Below are positions 48,799-56,937 of a DNA stretch of 64,000 nucleotides, piece by piece. The notes under the pieces were generated by a model. It saw nothing but the letters and a program-made list of their open reading frames with translations. It was not told the DNA's origin and ran no database searches. The translations under genes were made by a program, and so were the position numbers. Source of the DNA: Deltaproteobacteria bacterium. Lineage in GTDB: Bacteria > Myxococcota_A > UBA796 > GCA-2862545. Location of the stretch: assembly GCA_006226595.1 (NCBI GenBank), contig SBGP01000043.1:1-64000 (forward strand), written 5' to 3'. Within the stretch, counting starts at the first letter, position 1. The number at the start of each line of letters is the position of its first letter.

Positions 48799-50375
48799 GA
48801 GCGGGACCCCGGAATGAAGGGGTTCCGCGTTGCTTCCTGGCGGAGCCGAGGTGCCGCAGCTTCCGGGTTGTCGGCAGGTAGGACCTCGGGTGGTTCGCCG
48901 GCTGCGAGCCGGGCGCGGACCTTCGCCCAATGCCGCAGGCTGTCGATCTGGTCGCGCATGGTCCGTGAGAGGGGGAACGTCTTGTCGAGCGCTCGTGCGA
49001 TGTGATCGGAGCTCAGCTCAAGGCCCTCGGCGAAGGCGTCGTACATGCCTTCGCGGACCGCTTCCTCCAGCTCGGCGCCCGAGAATCCCACGGAGCGCTC
49101 GGCCAGATCGGCGAGCGCGAAGTCCTTCGGGTCCCGACGCTTCCTCTCCAAGTGGATGGCGAGGATTTCCTCGCGCACCGCGCGCGTCGGCAGGTCCACG
49201 AAGAAGATCTCATCGAAGCGCCCCTTACGGAGCAGCTCCGGCGGGAGCATGTCGATGCGGTTGGCGGTGGCGACGACAAAGACGGGGGCCGTCTTCTCCT
49301 GCATCCACGTGAGCAGCGTACCGACCACACGTGCGGTAGTGCCTCCATCCGTCTGATCCGAGCTGCCCATACCCGCGAGGCCCTTCTCGATCTCGTCGAT
49401 CCAGAGCACGCATGGGGCCAGAGCCTGGGCTACCTGGAGGGCCGTTCGGATGTTCCCCTCGGACTGGCCGACGATGCCGCCGAACACCTTGCCCATGTCG
49501 AAGCGAAGCAGGGGGAACTGCCAGGTGGCGGCCACGGCCTTCGCGAGCAGGCTCTTTCCGCAGCCTTGTACGCCCAGCAACAGGACGCCCTTGGGAGCGT
49601 CCAGGCCGAAGTCGCGGGCGCCCGCTCCGAATGCTCGGCCGCGGCGGTCGAGCCACTCCTTGAGCTGGTCGAGTCCCCCAACGTCCGTCATGCGCGCATC
49701 AGTGGGGTAGTACTCCAACACCTCGCTCTGCTTGATGATGCGTTCCTTCTCCCGCGCGACCAGCGGTACGGATGCGTGATCCAGCCGTTCGAGCTCCGCG
49801 GCAGCCTTGCCGAAGGCCAAGCGCGCTTCCATCACCGTCAGACCTCGCGCGGCGTCCAGGAGCGCCTCGTCCGCGGAGGCCCGGACTCCCATGGCCGCGG
49901 CGGCGTCTTCGAGAACGACCCGCAGCTCGTCCACGCCGGGGAGATCTAACTCGACAGTCGGGATCTCCTTACGTAGGTCCAGGGGCAGGACGGGGAGAGG
50001 CGTAGAGAGGACCACTATCTTTCGCGGGGATGCCGGAAGCCGCGCGAGTTCCCGGAGCCAGCGGAGGATAGGGTGGTGCTCTTCCCGGAGGAACGGCTGG
50101 AAGTCCTCCAAGAGCCAGATGCCGGGCTCATCACCGCCATGGATGTGCTGGAGCAACTCCATTGGGTCGGTGGCGGCGTCGTCCTCGATTCGGAGGTCGC
50201 CATGCTCGTTGCAGGCGAGCAGCCCGGTGGACTGGCTCCAGACGTGGAGCGGGAGGTCCAGTTTGTTGGACAGGCCGATGGCCAGGCCGCGAACCCGCTC
50301 CCATTCGTAGGACGAGATGTGTAGCAGCGGCGCGCCGGCCTTGGACAGGTACAACAAGTGTTCGTAGGTGCTCAT
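48795..50375 (-). CDS. Ycf46-like AAA+ ATPase
   Basis: The 526-residue protein starts at ATG 50375 behind GAGG. The N-terminal 235 residues are the inactive ATPase-like domain seen in Ycf46 proteins (SYEWERVRGLAIGLSNKL, IWLLEDFQPFL). The AAA+ module follows with GVLLLGVQGCGKSLLAKAVA (about 260-280), CVLWIDEIEKGLAGM (about 325), FVVATANRIDMLPPELLRKGRFDEIFF and the FSGAELEEAVREG sensor-2 helix. All catalytic residues are present. Ycf46 is known from plastids and cyanobacteria, where DUF1257 (Ycf35) also occurs. It heads the leftward operon and is its likely motor. Confidence 0.88.
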   Translation of the reverse strand: MSTYEHLLYLSKAGAPLLHISSYEWERVRGLAIGLSNKLDLPLHVWSQSTGLLACNEHGDLRIEDDAATDPMELLQHIHGGDEPGIWLLEDFQPFLREEHHPILRWLRELARLPASPRKIVVLSTPLPVLPLDLRKEIPTVELDLPGVDELRVVLEDAAAAMGVRASADEALLDAARGLTVMEARLAFGKAAAELERLDHASVPLVAREKERIIKQSEVLEYYPTDARMTDVGGLDQLKEWLDRRGRAFGAGARDFGLDAPKGVLLLGVQGCGKSLLAKAVAATWQFPLLRFDMGKVFGGIVGQSEGNIRTALQVAQALAPCVLWIDEIEKGLAGMGSSDQTDGGTTARVVGTLLTWMQEKTAPVFVVATANRIDMLPPELLRKGRFDEIFFVDLPTRAVREEILAIHLERKRRDPKDFALADLAERSVGFSGAELEEAVREGMYDAFAEGLELSSDHIARALDKTFPLSRTMRDQIDSLRHWAKVRARLAAGEPPEVLPADNPEAAAPRLRQEATRNPFIPGSRS

Positions 50376-50563
50376 GGAACCTCGGCTGACAACGCAGATG
50401 CCGACTCGAGTTGAGGCTGGGCCGGCGCTGTGGCAGCGTACGACACGACGGGCGAGGACGGAAGTCAGGTCCGCCTGTAGACGCGGGCGTACCGGTCGGT
50501 CGCACAAATCGAGTTCCACATGAGTCCGCGCCAGAGGTGCTTTGGCGGCGCTCGGGGGTAGGA
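50376..50563. promoter_or_regulatory. Divergent promoter spacer between the two accessory operons
   Basis: These 188 bases lie between the AAA+ gene and the first rightward small gene and must contain both operon promoters, unless one reads through from elsewhere. No clean -35/-10 pair is seen on either strand; TTGAGG near 50413 is a weak candidate. The leftward start has GAGG five bases upstream, the rightward one GGGGTAGGA. Confidence 0.45.
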
Positions 50564-50887
50564 ATGAGTTTCAAGAACTGGACACGACTCGGGTACACGA
50601 TTGACGGCTACCGGGCTCGGCACGGCTCATTCCCGACGATCGTGCTGGCGGATGCCCACATGCACGCGTCGGTCGTCCAAGCGCTGTCCAGCATTCAGCT
50701 TCGTCGACTCAATGCGCTTTGCCCCGTGGTCGCCTGCCGTCACCTCTCCGATGGCGTCGTGCTGATGGCGCTGGGTGCGGAAGGTGAGCAGCACCTGTAC
50801 GGAGAGGACACTGTCGCGCTTCCGGAGGGCAGTGCGACCGTGTTCCAGCTCGTTGGGCTGGGAGAGTCTGACCAGTCTGGCGAGTGA
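50564..50887 (+). CDS. Small unknown protein at the head of the rightward operon
   Basis: The 107-residue protein starts at ATG 50564 behind GGGGTAGGA. It opens FKNWTRLGYTIDGYRARHG and is mixed alpha/beta, with LADAHMHASVVQALSSI and GVVLMALGAEGEQHLYG, and ends in a short acidic tail. No domain is recognised. It is separated from the next gene by 292 bases, so it may have its own terminator or promoter. It could be a regulator of the cluster. Confidence 0.55.
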   Translation: MSFKNWTRLGYTIDGYRARHGSFPTIVLADAHMHASVVQALSSIQLRRLNALCPVVACRHLSDGVVLMALGAEGEQHLYGEDTVALPEGSATVFQLVGLGESDQSGE

Positions 50888-51179
50888 AGGGCGAAGTTCC
50901 CGGAGGCCGCTCTCCCCCAGCTTCCGGAGCCCCCCATGTTTCCGACTGGCACCAGCTTGGACGGGGTCGTCAGCAGGGTCGCCGTTCTCACCGCCCACGT
51001 AGACCGCGTCGAGGTCCAGGTCTGCACGATCGAGCTTTTCGAACGGAATGGTATTGTCCTTCACGGTAGCCCGACTCCTGGTTGCGGACGGAATTTGGCT
51101 GTGCCCCGTGCGAAGGTACCTGTCGATGGCGGTGCCGGGGTACTCCTGGACCGCTCTAAGACTCGGAACGGGGGAATCG
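50888..51179. other. Gene-poor 292-base gap
   Basis: Frames here are short and unconvincing, and no clear terminator stem with a T-run is seen. Its less GC-rich stretch (about 51030-51070, around GGTATTGTCC) is the best place for a promoter for the downstream genes. Confidence 0.4.
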
Positions 51180-51554
51180 ATGGAGCTGAAGGCCTTCCGA
51201 CAGGCGTTGTGGGATTTGGGACTGCGACGCTGCGGGTTGAATGCGGACTGGTCCGTCGAGGCGTGGCACCTGGGGCAGGGCAAACCAAACGTGCGTGGCG
51301 GCGACGTGTACGTGCTGGACGATGAGATGGACGACGGAAGCTGGGGGATCGTGCAGCGGTGGCATGTCGACGATGACTACTCTCCGCTTACGCAGCAGCA
51401 GCAGCTGGAACTTGGCGTGGACGGATTGAACGACCACATCGAGGAGATCCTGGTGATCCAACCGGACGGCGCAGGGCTGGAGGCGATCCGTCGTATCTCG
51501 AGCGCCTTGGTAGCGGACCACGGGGTCCTCCTCGAGCTCGGATTCGTCCGGTGA
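51180..51554 (+). CDS. Small acidic protein of unknown function
   Basis: The 124-residue protein is read from ATG 51180, five bases after GGGGGA; an upstream start at 51048 in the same frame has no ribosome site. It is acidic (VLDDEMDDGSWG, VDDDYSPLTQQQ) and mixed alpha/beta. The low pI resembles immunity or DNA-mimic proteins, but there is no specific match. It lies 58 nt upstream of the methyltransferase gene. Confidence 0.6.
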   Translation: MELKAFRQALWDLGLRRCGLNADWSVEAWHLGQGKPNVRGGDVYVLDDEMDDGSWGIVQRWHVDDDYSPLTQQQQLELGVDGLNDHIEEILVIQPDGAGLEAIRRISSALVADHGVLLELGFVR

Positions 51555-51612
51555 GGTCGGTGCCAGTTCTCGGAAGCGAGATATCGGACGTCGTCACCCG
51601 ACCGGAGTCCCC

Positions 51613-52920
51613 GTGGAAGTAGCCGCCCAACCGCACCTCCCGTTCGAACCGAGGCCCGAAACGAGTTCACGGAATGTGGTCTCGCTATTCGCCGGCATCG
51701 GCGGACTGGAGCTTGGACTGCATCGGTCCGGGCTCTACCACACGGAGGTCGCGTGGGAATTGATGCCGGAGGCCCGCGCTTGCATCTCGCAGCACTTCGG
51801 CCTGAAGGAAGGAAGCGACGCTCTGGCTGATGTGACGGACTCTTCCTTCGCAGGGCGCCTTCCCGAGCGCATCAGCCTCCTGACTGCTGGGTTCCCTTGC
51901 CAGGACTTGAGCCAAGCGGGCAAGACGGCAGGTATCAGCGGGGCTCGCTCGGGGCTGATTCTCCATGTGCTGGACACACTGGCCGCGCGCCCCGCCGCAA
52001 ACCGCCCGGACTGGCTTCTCCTCGAGAACGTGGCCTTCATGCGTCACATCGGCGGGGGAGAGGCGATGAGGATCGTGCTCTCCAGGTTGACCGAGCTGGG
52101 CTATGCGTGGGCGTATCGCCAGCTGGACACACAGTCGTTCGGGCTGCCGCAACGCCGCAAGCGAATCTACTTCGTGGCGTGCAAGTTTGGGCACGGAGAC
52201 CCGCGAGCTGTGCTGCTTTCCGACGATGCAAAGCGTCCGACGGTACCGTCCGGCCCTGGTTGGAAGAACGGCGTGGCTTGTGGCTTCTACTGGACCGAGG
52301 GAAATCGTGGGGTGGGGTGGGGGTACGACTGCGTTCCCGCTCTGAAGGGGGGATCGACTGTCCAGATTCCTTCGCCGCCGGCCATCCTGCATCCGACCGA
52401 AGGGCTGGTCACTCCCACGATCGAGGACGCAGAGGCCCTGCAGGGCTTCGACCGCGGATGGACTCGGCCAGCGATCGGTCAAGGGGACGACCGGAACGGA
52501 CGTATGCGGTGGTACCTGGTGGGCAACGCCGTGTCGGTACCGGTCTCCCAATGGGTTGGGGCGCGTTTGGCCAAGCCCGTCACATACCCGGAGGCCCGCA
52601 TCGGGCGCGCCCGTCCCATCGAAGGAGACCGATGGCCGACGGCGGCTTGGCGTGTCGAGCCCGATGTGGCCGCGGTCGCGAGCCCAGAGTGCGACTGGCC
52701 GTTGGACGTCCAGACACGGGACGCACTTGGCCTTCCAACGCGCTCGCTGACGGAACTCCTGGCCGAGGGAACCAGCAGCCGGCCTATGCTTTCGAGACGA
52801 GCAACCGCGGGATTCCTGACCCGTTTCGAGCGGAGCAGCCTACTCGCGAAAACGGACACCGAGCTGCGCGAGGCGCTAATCGAGGCTCTCGAGGGACGAC
52901 TCGCGATGGATTCCGAGTAG
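51613..52920 (+). CDS. DNA cytosine-5 methyltransferase
   Basis: The 435-residue enzyme shows the ordered 5mC methylase motifs: I (SLFAGIGGLELGL), IV with the catalytic cysteine (GFPCQDLSQAG), VI (LLLENV), VIII (QRRKRIYF) and X (GNAVSVPVSQW). The target-recognition region between VIII and X is about 120 residues. It transfers a methyl group from S-adenosylmethionine to cytosine C5. The C-terminal 90 residues beyond motif X are unusual and may contact the other system proteins. The start is GTG 51613. A Vsr gene for T:G repair is at the far end of the operon. Confidence 0.92.
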   Translation: MEVAAQPHLPFEPRPETSSRNVVSLFAGIGGLELGLHRSGLYHTEVAWELMPEARACISQHFGLKEGSDALADVTDSSFAGRLPERISLLTAGFPCQDLSQAGKTAGISGARSGLILHVLDTLAARPAANRPDWLLLENVAFMRHIGGGEAMRIVLSRLTELGYAWAYRQLDTQSFGLPQRRKRIYFVACKFGHGDPRAVLLSDDAKRPTVPSGPGWKNGVACGFYWTEGNRGVGWGYDCVPALKGGSTVQIPSPPAILHPTEGLVTPTIEDAEALQGFDRGWTRPAIGQGDDRNGRMRWYLVGNAVSVPVSQWVGARLAKPVTYPEARIGRARPIEGDRWPTAAWRVEPDVAAVASPECDWPLDVQTRDALGLPTRSLTELLAEGTSSRPMLSRRATAGFLTRFERSSLLAKTDTELREALIEALEGRLAMDSE

Positions 52921-52966
52921 TCCTCCGTCCGTGGTAGGTTTCCAGCCCACGTGAGAGAGGGCTGGC

Positions 52967-55555
52967 TTGACGTTCGCAGAACTACTCCGCTCCCATCTTG
53001 TCGCCATCGACCTGTCTTCAAAGAGCGCGTCGAAGTTCCGGGACTTGACCGAGGCAGTCGAGGCCTTTCTTGGTGTCGAAGGCTTGGTGATCAAGGCCCT
53101 GGCGGCTCCGAAGAACTTCGGCAATCGAATCTCGGAAGCCACGGCGGATGGTCGTGCGCTGATCGTCGTCGCCGAAGGCGATGTCGACCTCGATGCCCTC
53201 GAACGTGCCTATGTGGGACGGGCGCTCAATCATGTGCCGATGTTGCTCGTTTCGGCCGCTACGGGAGACGATTGGCATCCCAGGGCCGTTTGGACTGCGG
53301 GTGAACAGAACCCGTTTCCGGCTGACATCCCCACGTTCGTGCTGGACCTACAGGTGGACGGACCACGACTGGATGGAGAGGGCGTCCAGGCGGTCGTCGA
53401 GGCCGTACGACGCTGTGACGGAAGCGATTGGGATGCGGGTGTGGCGTCACTGCTTCAACTCGCCGAAGGGTCCAGCGGGCTTGCCGCAAAGTTCGTTGGC
53501 GATGCGAAGAACGCACACAACCGGGTCCGGGAGGCCATGGGGAGGCGCCCAGGTGTCTTCGTGGCCATCGGCGACCACGCATTGAAGGAACAGCTTTCGA
53601 GATCGGTGGAAGCCAACAAGGAGCTCACCGGATGGGGATTCTTGGCCCTTCAGCGGGAAGGCCGGCTGGAGCTGATCGAGGTGTCCGCCCCAACGGAGGA
53701 GGAGATTCAGATGCAGGGCAGCGATGAGCTCGATGAATACGAGCCCGGCGGCAGCGACGACGCCGTCGAGGAACTCCAGTATCAGGTGAACGCCACCGTA
53801 GCGGACCTGACTCGCTACCTGCCGTTCGATGCCACTGCTGGGAACCTATATGAAGAACACATCAGCTCGAGTCAGAGGCTGGAGTTCGACACCTCCGCAC
53901 TTGGGTTCATCCACGCGCTGGTGAAGGACCCCGAGGTGTCGATGGTCGTACTGACCGGCAACGCCGGTCACGGCAAGACGCACCTGTGTCGTCGGCTTCT
54001 AAGCGAGGCAGGGCTCAAGCCTCGCGAGGCGATGGCGGCGATGAGTGGGGACCTCCGAGGCGAGTCCCCAATCGAGCTTCCCGGGCTCCCCCGGCGGATT
54101 CGCATCCTGAAGGACCTCTCCGAGATCGAGCCCGTGGCGTCTGCGGCGGAGAGGCTGGTCGAGCTGCTCGAGGACACCGACACACTGGCCATCGTGTGCG
54201 CGAACGAGGGGCGTCTGCGTGCGGCGGTATCGGTGAATCCGGGTCGGCTCGGCCTCCTGGTGCGCACGCTGGAAGCAGGCATCCGTGACGGGGCGACCTG
54301 CATCGAACCGACGGTGCACGTGGTGAACCTGAACTTCCAGGCGGTCGCACCTACGAGAGGTGAGGCGTTCCTCGACTTCGCCCTCGACCACTGGGTCGGC
54401 CACAAGAATCGATGGAAGAAGTGCGAGAGCTGTCTCGCCGGGCCAGACTGTCCCATCTTGGCCAATCGCACGGCACTGTCGCTGAGCCCCGAGACGAGGC
54501 AGGCGGCGCGGCCGGTGCGCGACTCGCTCACGCACCTCGTACGGCTGGCCGAGCAGACCGGCTACGTCCTGACCATTCGAGAGGCGCTGATCTTGGTAGC
54601 CTTTCTCGTTACCGGCGGCCTCGACTGCCCGGCAGTACATGGGCGTCATCGCCTTGGCGACCTCGATGGGTTTGGCTACCTGGACTCGCTGTTCGAACGG
54701 CAGCTGCCGGATACGGATATGTCCCAGCTCGGTGTGCTCGAGCGCATCCGGCGCTTCGATCCTGGCCGCGTGGCAATGCGCTCTGTGGACGAACGGCTCC
54801 ACGAGGAACTGGAGCGGTCGGGGGCGTTTGGGTCGGAGGTCTTGGAAGTCGGGGCACGACCGCCGAGTACAAGAGATCAGCTACGTCGTGAGCAGATGAC
54901 GCACTTGGACTCCCTAAGGCGCGCGCGTCGAAGGGATTTCTTCACGCACGTGCCGGAGGAGCTTGGCCGTTCGACGAGGCTCGGCCTGCGCTTCCATGAC
55001 GACTTCCTTGCCCTCCAGAGCCACTCGCTCGACGACGCGAAGATGTTGGCTATCCTGGAGCGCCTGGTCGCGGGCCTGCATGTCGTTCAAGGCGTGCGCA
55101 CGTCCAGCCAGTCCGCGGGTTTGCTGTACCTCGTCGACCCGGCCTTTTCGCGTAGTTCAAATCGCTCCGCCGTGATTGCCCATCAATTCGACCAGACCAA
55201 CCTCGAACTGGTTGGCGAGGCACAGTTCTGGACGGAGACGGACGGAGAACCGCAGCTGCTCGAAGCCGTGGATTGGCTGGATCGACGAGTCGTGTTGGCG
55301 CACCGCGAGCAGCTCGGCTCTCCCCCGGCCCCCATTCTCGATTTCGACCTCCTCCAGTTCGAGTTCGTCATGAGATCGGCTGCTGGAGTCGTGTTCAACG
55401 AATTCAATGCGGCGGAGCGGAAGCGCATCGTAAGCCGGCTCGCGCGGATTGCGGAGGAGCGGAAGAGCCCACGCGACATCAAGGTGATGGAGGGGGGCCG
55501 ACTGCGGCGCCTGATCCTAGAGCGGGACAACAGTTTCAGGGTGGCGAGCACGTGA
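52967..55555 (+). CDS. P-loop ATPase with cysteine motif (DptF-like)
   Basis: The 862-residue protein starts at TTG 52967 after GAGAGAGG. Residues 1-300 are unassigned and alpha/beta. Walker A GNAGHGKTHL is near residue 330, followed by TLAIVCANEGR, which could be Walker B and sensor 1. Around residue 485, KCESCLAGPDCPILANR has a Cys pattern (C-x2-C-x5-C) like that I recall from DptF, the ATPase of phosphorothioation-dependent restriction. The rest is helical. Its order before the next two genes also copies dptF-dptG-dptH. The DptF relation is inferred; no dnd modification gene is in the window. Confidence 0.6.
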   Translation: MTFAELLRSHLVAIDLSSKSASKFRDLTEAVEAFLGVEGLVIKALAAPKNFGNRISEATADGRALIVVAEGDVDLDALERAYVGRALNHVPMLLVSAATGDDWHPRAVWTAGEQNPFPADIPTFVLDLQVDGPRLDGEGVQAVVEAVRRCDGSDWDAGVASLLQLAEGSSGLAAKFVGDAKNAHNRVREAMGRRPGVFVAIGDHALKEQLSRSVEANKELTGWGFLALQREGRLELIEVSAPTEEEIQMQGSDELDEYEPGGSDDAVEELQYQVNATVADLTRYLPFDATAGNLYEEHISSSQRLEFDTSALGFIHALVKDPEVSMVVLTGNAGHGKTHLCRRLLSEAGLKPREAMAAMSGDLRGESPIELPGLPRRIRILKDLSEIEPVASAAERLVELLEDTDTLAIVCANEGRLRAAVSVNPGRLGLLVRTLEAGIRDGATCIEPTVHVVNLNFQAVAPTRGEAFLDFALDHWVGHKNRWKKCESCLAGPDCPILANRTALSLSPETRQAARPVRDSLTHLVRLAEQTGYVLTIREALILVAFLVTGGLDCPAVHGRHRLGDLDGFGYLDSLFERQLPDTDMSQLGVLERIRRFDPGRVAMRSVDERLHEELERSGAFGSEVLEVGARPPSTRDQLRREQMTHLDSLRRARRRDFFTHVPEELGRSTRLGLRFHDDFLALQSHSLDDAKMLAILERLVAGLHVVQGVRTSSQSAGLLYLVDPAFSRSSNRSAVIAHQFDQTNLELVGEAQFWTETDGEPQLLEAVDWLDRRVVLAHREQLGSPPAPILDFDLLQFEFVMRSAAGVVFNEFNAAERKRIVSRLARIAEERKSPRDIKVMEGGRLRRLILERDNSFRVAST

Positions 55556-56937
55556 TCAGTCGACGGGAGCAAGGAAAACGGACGGTTCAACACACCTTCG
55601 GTGGGGTGCTCTCACAGCAAGGCAGAGGCTTCTACACTGCGCTGGAGCTGTTCGCGATCTTGCGGGGAGAACACCTGCTCGAGAAAGCAGAGGGAGAGCT
55701 CGGGCTCGACTCGACCGCGCCGCGTCTTCTGCCGACCAGTGATGAGTGCCTCTACCTACGGCCCAGTCATGACTTCGCTCGACGGCTGATGGCGGGGGAT
55801 CCACGCGTGAGTGGACACGAGAAGCTGAAGGGCCCTGCGACCGAGCGCACGCTTCGTGCCCTGCTACGCGGGTTGGAGAACCCTATCCCTGGGGCGAGGC
55901 AGGCTCCGAAGAACTGGAGCTCTCGACACTTCTTCCCGTTCCCTGGAGAGCTGGCTCACTACGACGCCGTTTATCGCGGACGAGGCGCAAGTCGGAAGGT
56001 TTCCACCGAGACCTACATCTTCAGAGGAGGGGGCGGGCTCGCGCACAAGATCTTGCGGACGGACCCTGATGCGGACCGCCTCGCTCGGACACGTGATGGG
56101 TTTCGGCGCCTGGTGTCGGACTCCGGTAGCACCGTGGGTCGCATCGCGTCGGCACTATCGAACCTTGATGATTCCAAGGCCTATGACTGGTCCGACCCGT
56201 CGGAGGAGGCCCTGAAGACGGCGAGTTTCCGCGACCAGGTGGAGGAGCGAAGCTGGGCGGATGCAGACCGGCAGGAAACACGCTGGTTCGAGTTGCTGCG
56301 GGATGGCGTGAGCCGGGTTCTACGACGGAAGGAGCTAACGGAGTTCCATCGTGTCGAAGTGCTGATGCATCTCGTTCCTTTCTGCCTGAGCATGCATCAG
56401 CTCGCCATGGCTTGGCGTGCCCTGGGGCGCGATGAGAACGGATCGCTGGTGCTTGACGCGGGTCACGGGCCAGGTGCCGTGCGCGAGCTTGCTCGGCAGC
56501 ATCTCAACCAGTGCTCCGGCGCCATTACTGCGGCGCTCATGCATCGCGCCGGTGAGATGGGCTACGAAGAGCTAGGCACGGGGCGGACAGCTTGGCGGGA
56601 CGGGCCGCGAACGTTCTTCACCGCGACGATGTACGCCGTTGGTGCAGTGAACGCGCCAACCGGACGGCGCTTCCTGGCGGTGAGGCCGGCGCTGCTCGAG
56701 ACGCTGGTCGCCGCGTTCGTCGACGGTCACATTCCGTTCTCGACCTTCACCCGGGACATCCTGTGTGGGCGCCTCGGGCTGGTCACCGACTACCCGTCCG
56801 CCCAGGCGGCCGGAGGCTTCGACCTCGACAGGGCCGATCTGGATGAAAACCGCCGTCACCTGGGAACCAGGTTGGCGGGACTCGGACTCCTTCAGGAGTA
56901 CTCGGACGCGACCAAGATGGTGGGGATTGTGCAATGA
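55552..56937 (+). CDS. Unknown helical protein (DptG-like position)
   Basis: The 461-residue protein starts at GTG 55552, overlapping the ATPase stop as GTGA, and its own stop overlaps the next ATG (ATGA). It is mostly helical. Near the end, PALLETLVAAFVDGHIPFSTFTRDILCGRLGLV followed by LGLLQEYSDATKMVGIV resembles the C-terminal style of DptG-type proteins that sit between DptF and DptH. Sequence support is weak, so the assignment rests on gene order and size. Confidence 0.5.
   Translation: MISRREQGKRTVQHTFGGVLSQQGRGFYTALELFAILRGEHLLEKAEGELGLDSTAPRLLPTSDECLYLRPSHDFARRLMAGDPRVSGHEKLKGPATERTLRALLRGLENPIPGARQAPKNWSSRHFFPFPGELAHYDAVYRGRGASRKVSTETYIFRGGGGLAHKILRTDPDADRLARTRDGFRRLVSDSGSTVGRIASALSNLDDSKAYDWSDPSEEALKTASFRDQVEERSWADADRQETRWFELLRDGVSRVLRRKELTEFHRVEVLMHLVPFCLSMHQLAMAWRALGRDENGSLVLDAGHGPGAVRELARQHLNQCSGAITAALMHRAGEMGYEELGTGRTAWRDGPRTFFTATMYAVGAVNAPTGRRFLAVRPALLETLVAAFVDGHIPFSTFTRDILCGRLGLVTDYPSAQAAGGFDLDRADLDENRRHLGTRLAGLGLLQEYSDATKMVGIVQ

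Noticed and set aside
50627-51283. Minus-strand frame of 218 residues between the two small rightward genes
   Set aside because: It overlaps the 107-residue gene in antisense and has no ribosome site, domain or codon-bias support.
43844-52920. DISARM (helicase, PLD-like protein and 5mC methylase close together)
   Set aside because: No DUF1998 protein (DrmB) and no DrmA-type SF2 helicase is present; the helicase is SF1 and lies on the opposite strand from the methylase.
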